Assembly (NCBI GenBank): GCA_021613335.1
Contig: JAJTWR010000463.1
Span: 107,501 to 171,500, forward strand
Direction: 5' to 3'
DNA from: Whitmania pigra
Taxonomy: Eukaryota > Annelida > Clitellata > Hirudinida > Haemopidae
Length of the DNA: 64,000 nt
The translations under genes and the position numbers were made by a program. Below, in pieces: positions 11,109 to 23,295 of the stretch; the stretch's first letter is position 1; each line of letters starts with the position of its first letter. The notes under the pieces are model-generated. The model was not told the origin of the DNA and did not search any database. It saw only the letters and a program-made list of their open reading frames with translations.

Positions 11109-14100
11109 CTATAATTCGGCATAATCCATGTCTAGAAATGCCTCTTCATACAACTGGGTCATGGTTAGAGAGGAGAACTTGGGATCTCTGAGAATGTCTG
11201 CTATCATGCGTCTGTGAGCCTGGTTGAGGTCGGACATTGTCCTTAGCATCATGAGAATGTGATGGTGTCTTTCCGTGTCTGTGCCGTATTTAGCTGTTGG
11301 AAGCACGTGAATTGTAATCATCCTTACGACAAAAAAGTACTTACAAAGTACTAAATGATAAATATTTTGTTAAATGATTAAATGTTGTAAATATGTGGCA
11401 AAGCGTGTGACATTCTAGTAAAGAATTTAAAAATGTGACAAATTATTATTAATAATAGCTATTCATAGCTCTGTGAACATTTAAGCCTCACAATCAAAAG
11501 GAGGTTGCATGCAACATGATTGTGATATTTTAATTAAATTATAAAATAGCCAACATAGATAATTCTATATTAACTGTAATAAGTAATAATAACTTATAAC
11601 AATAAGAGCTTTTATATATGAAGAGCCATAAGTGTACAAAAATATGTGAAAGTTTTATGTGACATTCTTTCCTAATCTATTAACTCAATACTAGATCTAT
11701 TGATGATATTTAATTCATTAACATCATAACATTATAACAATGTCATGTTAATCTAAAGTCCAATCTACTTTTTCATAATTCAGAAAAATTCATTAAATTG
11801 GTTGCACAAATGGGTAAATAAAGTGTAATTATCTTTATTTGATGGCAGCAATACATTCATTCAAGTTAAGTAATTAAATAATATTTGATCAGTTGATTAG
11901 TAATTAAAAATGCATTTTCAATGCTAAATATTTACATTTTTTAACTTTTCAGCATTTGCTTATTTGAGGACATTAACACATTTTAATATTTAAAAATGGG
12001 GTTTCAAAGACAAATCGTGCTTACAAATCCTATCAGCCACAACAATAGAGGCTTTAATATAAAGGTTGTAGTAATGGAAGGTTTTAACATTAAAGGCTAT
12101 AATAGTAAGAGTTATAAGAAATGGGCTTTGATTACCATGAACTCTTGGAATATCCTAAATTCTTAATAAGTTTACAAGCATACTCAAATTTACACATGCA
12201 TGTTGTACAAGGTTTAATGTACACTTGTAATAATTGAAGAAAACCAATGCCTGTTAACGATTTTATTAACAATGGATTAAAACCTGCACCATTCGAACAC
12301 ATAGCCTTTGTAATAGTCAACATTCTTATTAAATTCTCAAGCTCGAAGACCATTTTTAGAAGGAACTGTACTTTCATGTATTGTTAACCTTCCTTTTGTT
12401 TTGTTTCCAACAGATCTTTCTTAGATAAAGAATTTCTTATTTTAAATAAATAGCAATTAAGTGATTTAAATATTATTAATACTATTACTTAATATGATGA
12501 CTAATTAAATTCATAACTTTAATGTTTAATATATTTCAACAAAGAACCTTTAACGTAGAATTCCAAGGAATCAATTTGCAACTCTTTGTAATCGTACCTT
12601 CCACCTGCAATTAAAAAGATGTCCTCATGAATAATTAATCTAAGTTAATCATTAACTATTTATATATGTCAATGGTGAAATGATGAAAGTCGACTTTCAA
12701 ATGTGATGATGGTGATGACGATTATGGTGATGATGATGATAAGAAAAGCAACATGATACTTCTCTTTTGAAAATACACACATGGACAACTAATCTACTTC
12801 AAAGGATCATGACTTAAAAAGCTAAAAATTCCTCTTAAAAGAGAATTTTAAATGTTCGCAATTAACCCTTTGGATGATGAGATAGGGGGTGGAGGTACAA
12901 GTGTACCCCAAAACATTTATTGTTACCGAGCATCAACCGAAAGTTTTTTAATAAAACTAATTTACATGTCACTCTGCACAGGTTGATAGAACATAACTGC
13001 ATACTTTTCATAGAACATTTATTCAATATCGCTTTATAGCAATGCTTATAAAACATGAAACTACTGTGATGAATAATGCTTTACAAAAAGGTTGTGTTTT
13101 TTACTTCCGTTATTTGTTTTAAAATAAATAAATGCAAATATTTTGATTCATTCTTCCACAACACAAAGTAACATGACAAAAATAAAATAAATAACAATTA
13201 TTCACAGTCAGGACACTGATGTACGTGAAATTTTTATGTTTGTAATAGTATATTACATTACGTATGTTATATGCTATAATATATATATCCACATATAGCA
13301 CGTCTTATGTTACGCCATATGTAATTATTTAAAAAAACGTCTGTGAATATGACTGTGACTTTAATGCTTAAAGGGGGCAGCGTCTTTTGATCTTTCGTGC
13401 AAAAGAGGTTTTTCATAGGTATCAAAAAATATTTATATGATATTATCACACACGTTAAAGATAATTCTCACAAAAATTCGTAACAAAACTTCAAAAAGTG
13501 ATTCTAGGATTTCAAAAAAGAAACTTTTGGGTACACTTGTACACCCTTAGGCATTCAAGGGTTAAACAACCAAGTCGACCCAGGCACTGATGCCATGGAA
13601 AGGTTTCCTTCAAAATCCATGCAACCTTGAAATATAAAACTAATTTCCTAATTCATCAGATTTCAATTCAGAAATAATAAATAATCATTATCATCGGAGG
13701 AGTCATGGTGGTTTCAATCGTCATTGTCATCATAATCATCACCATCATCATGAAATCTTCAGATGATAAAAAAAATGGGCAGTTATGGACAAACTAACCA
13801 AGACATCAAAGATTCAAGATTTAATAAAAAACTGAAATCCACTTTCATAAGTGGAGACTGGCACGAGTCGCTATTTTCGAAACTTAAATTGCTTTTGCCT
13901 GTTTTCTTTACAAATATCAAATTATTTAGGCATTGCAACCTGCTAATGATAATCTGTTGATCACCTCCATCATTATCATCACATTCGACGTCTATCATCA
14001 TCATCACCAGAACGAAGGTTAATCAAGTTTCATAATGGCGGAGGAAACAAGAAGAATGTACATTGAAAGATGACTCGAAATTGAAACTTTTGTCCAAAGT

Positions 14101-17100
14101 TCAAGAAAAAAACTCCATTTCAAAATGACATTCAATCTCTTCTTATCTTCTTCCTTGCAGAAGATTTTGCTACTTTGAAGTATTATTTTGATGTTCCCTC
14201 CTTTGAGAGATTTTAGAGAATCACTTGCCGATTTGAATTGAATTGAATGGATTAACTTTCGCAAACATCAAGATATTGTTTTTTTTAACTTTTTAAATGC
14301 TAACAATTTTAATGACATTAGTAATCAATCAATTCAATCAATCATTTGAGCCCTCAAATGGACAACATGCAAGTTAGAAGTTATCAGCGGGTTACTTTAT
14401 GCGTCGTTCTTGCAAATGAAATGGTTAGCAAAATGAAGTGCATTTATATTTAAATACATAAACTGAGTGAAATACTAATTTAGAAAAAAATTATCTCAAA
14501 CAAAAGTTGCTCATGGAATGAAAACCTGTCATGTAATTGGATTGAGTGCATAAGTGGTCGCATGAATAATTAACTGGATGGGTAAATAAGTAAGTAAGTA
14601 AATAAATCATTAATTAAGCGCTAATAAATTGTCATCAAACAAAGAAATTAATAAATAATTATGAGCCCCATGAACAAATAAAAGTATTTCTCACCAAAGT
14701 CAAGAAGGTAAACAGCACAGAGGAAAGCAATTTCGACTTCATCCATATCAATGGACTTGACCTTTTGACCCATGCAGATCAACGTTTTTACGAGAGGACG
14801 ACACATTGGAAACGACGTCAGAATTATCTTTAAAAAACATTCAACTCGAAATTACAATTACAGTAAAGATAATGCTGTAAGTTGTTACAATGACAATTAC
14901 AATCCTTTACAAAGTTGGTAAAATTTGAGTTCAGGACTTGAGTAGTTGTTTAAAAAGCTTGTCAAAACAAAACAGCAATAATTTCTAATTACCAATTAAT
15001 TGTTGTTAATCAATCAATTCAAAGAATCACTTGACATAACTTGACATAACGCATATTACATGAAACTCAAGGGGGATGTTTACACCCCTCATGTGACTAA
15101 AAATGTTAACTTTTTCTTTGGAATGAGTTCAAAAAACAACATTTTTCAACTCCCATTTATTCGCAAGTTTCACTCACTACTACAGGTGAGGTGGATGTGT
15201 GTTCAACCAACCAATGAAGCCACTTCAGTTATTTAATGGGAAATTATGGATGGCAATTCAATTCGTGGATCTGTTCACATGATGATTCACCATTCACCAC
15301 AATAATAATTATAATATTTAACACCATTTCAAACATTGAAACAGAAACAAATACATTGAAATCCCAAAATCACAAGAAACAAATTATTTTTCGAAAAGTT
15401 TCTCACGTTACAAACCTTCGCTTCTGAGGGTGTGAAATTGAAGTAGCTGTAAGTATTGTCCTTGGGGTTGTAGCGGAGGCTCAGCACGCACACCACCAGG
15501 GGATACAAACTCTTCTGTATCAACTCGATTTGAGCAGACAGTGGCAGTTTTTTAAAGCCTTAAACAACAGCGCAGATGTCAAGGCATGAATTTATGAGTG
15601 CTTTTCCACCTGCTGATGAGAAAAAAAACGGCCGAAAATTTCAAACCGACCTGGTATGCGCCTCGCGAATGCCAAAATGGAGTGAGCGCATCTCTCGAAC
15701 TGCAGCATCATCTGCTCCCACATTTCCTCCAAAGAAGAATTTTCAGTGACTGGAGATGAGTTTGGAGGCTGTCGTGAAATTACTAATCCATAATTAATGA
15801 TCAATAATGAGATCAGTAACAGTAATAATAATTAATAATAATCATAATTAAGATGAACCAACAATTGACCTTGCTGAGTATGGGTAAGAGGTACGAGAAA
15901 CTGTTTTTCATTATGCAAATCATTTCTTCGTAGGTGGGCTTTTCAAGGACTGAAGGAGACGAATATTTGAGAAGAGCAGTTCGAACGTATTTCTTGTCAC
16001 CATCTGCGAGAGTCGTCTGCTTCATATTTGATCTGGCCACCTGGTGACCACATACAAAATCTGTTAATGCATCAACATTTTCTCCCACTGCCTTGACAGG
16101 AGGATGAGAACACCAATTGCATCCCTGAAGATCAACAGAGGTTATTCCGACACCTTCCGACTCTGCGACAGGTGGAAGTTGTCGAGAGACTTCGGGCAGA
16201 AGACGTTCGAAGCCCTCTTCGGGCTTCTGAATGGGTTGGCTGAGGTCTGGTAAGTCAATCCAATTTGGTTGGTTGAAATCTTTTGAATCCATGGCATTTG
16301 GATGTTTTTCTGATTGAACTCTGCTGTTACTATATGGTGCTATGTCGTCGAACCAATTATCTGCTGACGAGTTTGTAACCGAGTCTGTAAATGAGCGTAA
16401 CACATCTTCCTCTGAGATATCACTAGAATTCTGAAGTTTATTTGAGTCACATGATGAGGAAAATGATGCGAGAGGTTGTTTAATATGAGATGATGTTTCT
16501 TTATTTATTTTAGAGTCGATTTGATTGATCGTAAGTTCTTGTTTATTCCCACGTTGTGGAAGTTTGGAATGTTTCTTGAGAGGTTCTTCGAATTCCTGGT
16601 CCATAAAATGTTCTTTGATGATCTTTTGGACCTCCAACCTCGTTGTATGTTTAATTATGTTCGGTCGTCTTCCTATTTTACACTCTGCACGTCAAGTACA
16701 AACTCGGAATTAAAATTTTCAAATTTAAAATGTTGCTCTGAAATTGATGTTCAACTTTAATTAAATCTGATGTTATTCCACATTTTGACGAAAGTCTAAT
16801 TTCATGTTGCAAAAAAAAAATCAAAACAAAAAAAACAAAAATAATTCGAGCGAATTTCGCATCCGACAAACGGTGAGAAAAGATTGACGAACTTCCGACT
16901 TGCATCCCGACGAGGAAGCACCTTTTAAGTCTGCATGCCTTGCACATCCCTCTTCCTACCAACGAAACCTTGCAAGACTCGTTTTCATTGCATTTCAACT
17001 TTTCGACGTTTTTCTCCTGACAACATCTTCTAAAAAATCCCTTAAAATAAAATAAAATAAAAAAAAGTTAAAAAAAGCCAAAGTGAAACACAAATTGCGC

Positions 17101-17632
17101 ATAAATAATGAACTTATTTTGCAGACCTTACAACCCTCGCAAGTTATTGTGCCGAAATGGTAACCAGACGAAGGAGCGTTGCAAACTCTGCACGGAATTT
17201 TACTTATCTCACCCGTCAGACTGGGTCCTCCTAGAATTAATTAACTTGTTTTAAACCATTCAGCTTGTAATATATAATTTAACAAATAATCTAAACCTTA
17301 CCTGGCAGGTACATGTTGAGTTGTAAACATCGGTCGTATCGACAACTGGCACAACGCTTCCTGGTCTCCTTGTTGAGGATGCATTTGTTGTCCTGTAGGC
17401 AGACGTAATTGTTCTCCTTGCTCTGCTTCCACGAGCGAATGAAGAACTTCTGCATTTGGAAGTTAAATTGCATTATAAATTTTCTAGCAGGACGATGAAA
17501 CTTCTCGACTAATTGGGACACTCTTCAAAAAGATAGAAAGACAACCTTGCACGCCTCGCACACGTTGGCGCCACAATAGAATGCTGCAGACGGATCGTTG
17601 CACACTTGACAGACTTGATGTGTTCGATGCAT
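11109..17632 (-). CDS. Nuclear receptor with two DNA-binding domains (ten exons)
   Basis: Exons in transcription order: 17632-17546, 17449-17302, 17230-17127, 17040-16893, 16684-15870, 15768-15651, 15558-15416, 14827-14695, 12604-12548, 11293-11109. They join in phase to 645 codons. DBD1 (residues 8-75) has finger CX2CX13CX2C, P-box CEACKK, then CX5CX9CX2C. DBD2 (residues 92-155) repeats this with P-box CEGCKG and FFRRC. A C-terminal extension KIGRRPN leads into a Ser-rich hinge of about 200 residues. The ligand-binding domain follows: helix-3 region [32 protein letters not shown], helices 7-9, and a final AF-2-like [10 protein letters not shown]. This architecture is the known 2DBD-NR class of protostomes and flatworms. 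Expected role: ligand-regulated or orphan transcription factor. The ATG at 17632 lies just before DBD1; the frame is open upstream and a cag acceptor abuts it, so a 5' exon may be missing. Confidence 0.9.
12706..12742. repeat. GATGATGGTGATGA microsatellite
   Basis: Imperfect GAT-rich run inside a receptor intron. Confidence 0.7.
12862..13565. mobile_element. piggyBac-like nonautonomous element in a receptor intron
   Basis: TTAA sites at 12862-12865 and 13562-13565 bound a 696-bp segment. Its ends are inverted: CCCTT at the outer edge, then GTACAAGTGTACCC inside each end. TTAA duplication plus CCCTT termini is the piggyBac signature. The interior is AT-rich, with no transposase. It lies in the intron between receptor exons 8 and 9. 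Confidence 0.75.
13694..13755. repeat. CAT-rich imperfect microsatellite
   Basis: Imperfect CAT/CGT run within the exon 8-9 intron of the receptor; a second short run lies at 13966-14008. Confidence 0.6.
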
Positions 17633-17876
17633 CTGCTGAACATCGACAGACGACACGGTTAAACTTTTAGTGCACGAATGTGTGTGCGTGCTTAATTTAT
17701 GTTTACTTATTTATTGGTTTCATTTCCTTCTGAGGTTGTCATTTAATAGAAATTGGGGCGTGCAATTCTTAATTGGACATCGCCTTGAAGCATCGTGTCC
17801 ACGTGCGCACGTGACATATTCATTTAAATCATCGTTATCAGTAGATACAAGCGCCATGTCACATGTAATGATATTT

Positions 17877-17888
17877 GTATCATCATCA

Positions 17889-17973
<85 letters not shown>

Positions 17974-17975
17974 TT
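17877..17975. repeat. (CATCGT)n / (CAT)n microsatellite
   Basis: About 100 bp of near-perfect repeat: CAT units, about ten CATCGT hexamers, then CAT again. It encodes poly-Ser on + and poly-Asp on -, giving spurious ORFs. It lies just 5' of the nuclear receptor. Confidence 0.95.
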
Positions 17976-17979
17976 GTAT

Positions 17980-19740
17980 CTATCACATGGAGCAGATGTA
18001 CAAACACGTACATCATGCAAGCCCGTTTTATGATTTATATAACATGTGTTAAAAAATTTTAAACAATTTAAAAAAAAGTAATTTACTTGCGTAAATGTTT
18101 CGTTATAAAATAAATTTGAAAAAATAAATTACAACTTTCTCAAATTTTGCAAACTGAAACAAGATCATAAAATGATGTTAATATTAAAAAAACAACTAAT
18201 TAATTAATTTCTTTGTTCCATTGGAAATAAAACATCTACTCCAGTGCTGAATTCCTCATCACATCATCATCATCGTCGTCGTCATCATCATCACAATGTG
18301 GACAAAGGCAATGGATTTTGTTCCAATGTTAATGGATTAAAATTAGTTTTCAGTTAAAAATATGCCATCACTTCCATTGGTAAATATTCAATCTTATCAT
18401 TTCACACAATTGACAAAATTATTATTAAAGTTCTTTAAATTTAGAAATAACTATTTGAAAATCATAAATAAATAACAGGAAAATGAGAAGAAATCCAACA
18501 GAAATAAAACAAAGGGATAAAGTTTGAAATAATTTTAAACAGTTTTATGTTAAATTAAAAAGGCTAACAACAGGCCTAATTACAAAATCAAATGACACAG
18601 TACTTAAAGTTCAACTTACCTAATAATAGCAAATAAGTTATATTAAGTTACTTGAAGACGATTATAACTAGACAAACAGAATATTGACCTGGTTACAACT
18701 AGATCTCCACATTCACCTTTTGATTAACATGAAACACTTCTTCAATATTTGAATGTAGCCATTTAATTTAACACATTCTCAAAACTTTATTTAAGGATAA
18801 AAAAAATATTCATGAAAGTCTGCTACAAAACTCAATCACATTCAATTAATTCAATCATAAAATAATCATAACACAAATACACTGAGGAGATTTTGTATCT
18901 ATTTTTCCAAAATCATGATCCAAAAATTAAAATCGATTCAAAATAATTCTTAGTTAACTGCGAGAGTTTATTAACCATAAATTTAACATATTTCATGATG
19001 ATTCATGGAGCATTAATCTAACACAGGTACAAAGATGGTCACGAAAGGAAATTGACTTCATTCAAAATCATAAATTCATAAGCTTACGAGAGCATAAAAT
19101 TAGCCTAATCACTTAATTAATTGTAATATGATTATAATTCTGAAGAATCGAACTAAAATACTTGCCAACCTTCAATCACATTCTTTAGAGAAAAACAAGT
19201 CTTGGTGTTTCATCGCGGAAAGACGAAAAGCATTCAACACCCAATAATGTTTGTAAATAATTGCCACTGCAACCAACAATTATATAATAATCACTAGTTC
19301 ACGTTTTCTCGCCACTAAGTGAATCGCTTTCTAAACACGCCTTTTTATTTACAAATTTTTCCGATTGACCTCATTGTGTAACTTCAAAATTTATGTTTTG
19401 TGACATTGGACGATGACATTTCAGACCAGGGCTCATCTTCGTCCGCAAAGTAAAATTGTTTCAAATTTTAAAACAGATTTTGAATACCGAGGTCATAATA
19501 CGGCGCCTAAGCTTTCGCTCGAGCTAAAAACTGCAACGACGGAATCACGTCATCACCAACTGGAGGTTCTCCACACATCCATCAACGTTTTCATAGCTGG
19601 AATAAATTTCACCCTGTGACATTATCACTGGCAGGCTTATGCACTACTGCTCTCCTGGATACTGTCAGAAAACGTATCGGTACGCTTGAAAATGAAGACA
19701 TATGTCTGGACATTAAACATTAACGACAGCTTCTGTTATG
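17980..19740. other. AT-rich intergenic DNA upstream of the receptor
   Basis: No exon is supported. A short CATCATCGTCG microsatellite lies at 18257-18293. The receptor promoter and any noncoding first exon would fall here, but no motif stands out. Confidence 0.4.
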
Positions 19741-21214
19741 ACGTGCAGTAGTGCCCGACCGATAATCGTGTCAGGTATCGTATCGGTATCGATATTCGCA
19801 GTATCGCAGTAAATATCGGTATCGACGATGTTTTGTGCGCCGATACCGATATTTAGGGTTAGGTTAGACAAAAAATATCCGTTAAAAAAGCCAAGACTAT
19901 AGAAACTTGTTATAAACTACTTGCGTTTTTCTTCTGCGTAATTTGCCCATCCCTGATTACAGCAAAATTAAGAAACACTGTGTCGACAATGAGTCGTTAG
20001 CTAAGTCCATTGTGGGAATATTTCGCAATAATTGCTAATGACCATTCAAAAATGAGATGTATTGAGTGTGGGAAGCTGGTATCACGTGGAGATTCTTCAG
20101 CGTCAACTTACAATAACTCCAACCACGTCAATCATTTGCGTCGTCATCACCCCTTTCCTTAGAGAATGTGGAGTGGAATAAAATAGAGAAGAAAGAAGAG
20201 GCATCACCACTTCAGTGTCATCATCAGGCGCAAGTTCAAAGTAGCCTACTAATGATCAAGCATTTGATAAAGCAACATTTTTGGACTTAAATGATATAAA
20301 ATCAATGATAATTAATACACTGAGACACGGGCTGATTGCATAGTTCATTGCACTTGACGGCATGTCATTCGATATGGCTGACAGCAAATTTTGCAAGCCC
20401 TGGAACATATATAAGTTGCCAAGCTCAAAATATTTCATAACCCCACTTATTCCAATAACCTCCACAATCATTCCAAATATTTGTCAAGCACTGGTTGCAA
20501 AGGTAGCTTAGAGCATTATACGTGAGAAAGGGGTTGACTTTGTAAGCTTCACAACTTATGTCTGGATGATTCAATGCTTAGATTCACTACTCAGTCTGAC
20601 TGTCCACTGGCTGGATGGAGATTTCAACAGATATTTTGTGCAATTCTACATGCCAGTCACACGATAAGCATAGTTTATTCGTAAAGCGCAATAAGCGTAA
20701 GCATCAGGGGCGCTCAACCATTCGTATAGCGCTGCATCCAAGGGACACTTTGTGGCGGTGCAAGCTGGTTTGCGAACAGGACACGTAACGACTGTTGCTT
20801 TTACCGTCGTTCTCATGCACACTGCCCTCTGAGCCAACTCATACGACGTTAGCGGGTGGGATTCACGTCATGATACGTGATAATAAATTGGCAATGATTA
20901 AGGCAATGGACGATGCTCACATTCCATCATTTAGCTGTTTTTTCTCACTCACACTGCACTATGAACGAAGCTCTCAAGGTACAGTATATTGTCGAAGATG
21001 CCCAGAATGTAATTCACTATGCTGACAAGTATTATGTTTTAGGTTCATAGTTTTTAAGTTTGTAGTAAAATTAATCAAGTATGATTTCATGGGTACTGAG
21101 TTATTTGTTAAGTCATGATTTTAATTTTATAAGCCATCTTATAGAGAAAATAATAATAAAATATCGGTATCGGGATATGGTAAAAAGCCATATTGATCGG
21201 ACACTAACGTGCAC
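19741..21214 (+). mobile_element. Degenerate hAT (ZBED-type) transposon with a SINE inside
   Basis: The element runs 19749-21206. Termini are TAGTGCCCGACCGATA on the left and, inverted, TAGTGTCCGATCAATA on the right. The flanks acgtgcag and acgtgcac match at 7 of 8 bases, as expected of an aged hAT 8-bp duplication. Coding remnants on + include a BED zinc finger near 20050-20160 (CIECGK ... HVNHLRRHH) and transposase core pieces up to 20650 and from 20870 (RDNKLAMIKAMDDAHIPSF). Stops and frameshifts make it inactive. The subterminal region is rich in tatcggtatcg repeats. A reverse-oriented SINE interrupts it. Confidence 0.8.
20660..20845 (-). mobile_element. tRNA-derived SINE, family A, diverged
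   Basis: On the minus strand it aligns with the SINE at 46002: a promoter region with diverged A box, then TGTTCGCAAACC (B-box position), GCTTGCACCGCCAC, CCCTTGG and an end with GCGC...TA repeats. It splits the hAT coding region at about 20650-20870. Confidence 0.65.
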
Positions 21215-21772
21215 AAACAGTATTGTATTGTGTTATATTGTAGTATTATAAAAGAAAGTTGATGTTGTTGTTCAAGCTGGTGTGCCTCTCGAGTGGTTTT
21301 CGCGTGATTTTCATATGACACGTTTGAATCATTTGCATTCACCTATGGCTAATTTAGAGGGCCGGGAGGACCTAGCCCACGTGATTTTTAAAATAAATAA
21401 AAAGTCTAATGTAAAATGTTATTTCTGTTTAAAAATTATTTAAATCGTCTCAAAAATTTACCACTTTGGACAAACATTTTAGTAGATGCGTCACTTAAAT
21501 CTCTTTTAAATCCACCCACTGATTTCATAAAGTTAGGATCTAGACCAGGGGTGGGCAAACTTTTTGACTCGAGGGCCGCAATGGGTACATATATTGGACC
21601 CGGGGGCCGGACCAAGAGTAGATGGACGGTGTGTATGTGTGAATTAATATAAATTAAATTTATATTTGTAACATTAAATGTTTAGATTAATTTAAGGTAG
21701 AAAAGCATAAAAAGATTTATTTTACAAAACTTTTATTCAATGTATTTCTTTAATAAAATAGTATCTTCAATT

Positions 21773-22608
21773 TTAGTGGGAACAGTGTTGTTGGTCTCCC
21801 TTTTTTGTTAAGGAATCAAAGTCAGGCGTTAGCTTTGTTGAAGCAATTCGCAGAATAGATCTGAGGTGTTGGTCAGTTAACTGGGATCTGTGACAGGATT
21901 TATTGATCTTCATGACGCTAAACGTCTGTTCACACACGTAGGTCGAGCCAAACAAGGCCAAAATCTTCTGTGCCATCCCCCGGAGGTTTGGAAAACAGTC
22001 ATCTTTAAGTGAGGCATAGAACTCTTTTAATGGAAGAGAGCGGAAGTTCTCCTTTAAGATTGCATCAGATTGAAGATCGATTAGTTCCAATTGCACTTCT
22101 TGTGGGGCTGTTTCTGGGTCTTGTGACAATTTTTTCAAAATCTGAAAACCGACGGCAGAATTCTTCATGCAGGTCATTCAGTGATTTGCTATATTTATTC
22201 ACATTTTGGATGGTCTTTTCCTGTGTGGCTAGTGTGGGAAAATGAGAGAAGATTTTCTTTGAAATTTGCTTAGAAAATAAAGTCAACTTGGCTTTGAAGG
22301 CATTTACATTACTATACATGTCGTGCACATACAGGTCTTTTCCCTGTAGCTTGACATGTAAGCTCATTCATGTGAGAAAAAATGTCAACAGCAAACGCAA
22401 AGTCACACAGCCAATTTTTGTCGCTCAGCTCTGGAAAATCATCAGACTTCCCCTTTAACTCCAAAAATGTATCAATCACTTCTTTAAGATCCCACACTCG
22501 TTTAAAGACTTTGTTTATTTTTCCCTTTTTCCCGCTCGTCGGGTTAGTTTTATATCGTTTTCCCAGAGTTAAATATTTAAATATATTCGTGCCCATGACG
22601 ACAGCCAA
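21773..22608 (-). pseudogene. hAT transposase, C-terminal part (GTF2IRD2/ZBED-like)
   Basis: Three overlapping frames (22608-22312, 22367-22065, 22177-21773) together give a contiguous transposase C-terminal half, so at least two frameshifts have occurred. Recognisable pieces are the LCDFAFAVDIFSHMNELT segment and the dimerisation region ALFGSTYVCEQTFSVMKINK followed by LTDQHLRSILRIA. Related host-domesticated proteins exist in vertebrates, but this copy is broken and sits inside intact hAT ends, so it is transposon debris. The N-terminal half is missing upstream, where the LINE begins. Confidence 0.8.
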
Positions 22609-22957
22609 TCATAAACCTAAGCACATAAATAATGACAAATCACAACACACGGAAATAGGCTACTGCGCACAATGTTGCGTACGTAACTGCAACATAAAAC
22701 TAACAAAGATATTAACAAACACGAGATAGAGTCCGGAGACAAGCGTCGAGAGCCCATCGAGACAAGAGCCGATGCGGCCAAGCAGAAACGAGGAATGAGT
22801 CAAAACCAAGCGAAGTTGGAGACGAACGAGGCGAGCTGACGAGAGTTGGTTGGTTGGTTGGTTATTTATTAACGTCCATTTCATAACTAGATGATTAGGA
22901 CGGGGACAACAACAGAGGAGAACAACAGGAAACAACGAACATCGAGGTGCAACCAGT

Positions 22958-22964
22958 CAAAAAA

Positions 22965-23018
<54 letters not shown>

Positions 23019-23025
23019 AGGATAT
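22958..23025. repeat. Poly(A) followed by (TA)n
   Basis: A run of about 24 A, then about 14 TA units, then a tgta run. It adjoins the 3' side of the minus-strand LINE. Confidence 0.9.
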
Positions 23026-23219
23026 ATGTGTGTATGTATTTATTTAGTTACTTATTATATATGTATGTATTTATTTATTTATTTATTTATTCATAATGTA
23101 ATATATATGAATAAATAAACATTCATAATGTAATATATATGAATAAATAAATAAATACATACATAAATAAATAAATACATACATATATAATAAGTAACTA
23201 AATAAATACATACACACAT
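23026..23219. repeat. Perfect 57-bp inverted repeat (hairpin)
   Basis: Left arm 23026-23082 is the exact reverse complement of 23163-23219, with an 80-bp AT-rich spacer that itself holds two direct copies of attcataatgtaatatat. Arms are built of tatt/gtat microsatellite plus a unique core, agttacttattatat. It lies just 3' of the LINE ORF. Confidence 0.9.
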
Positions 23220-23295
23220 GTATAATAAGTAAATAGTATCAATCAATGTCACAACATAATTATGTACAGAGTTTATGTACAGTCAGAGGTCTTCA

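Noticed and set aside
17670..18062. Poly-Ser ORF on + and poly-Asp ORF on -
   Set aside because: Both are translations of one CATCGT/CAT microsatellite, with no conserved flanks.
22312..22608. Domesticated host transposase gene
   Set aside because: Frameshifts and intact surrounding hAT ends show it is transposon debris.
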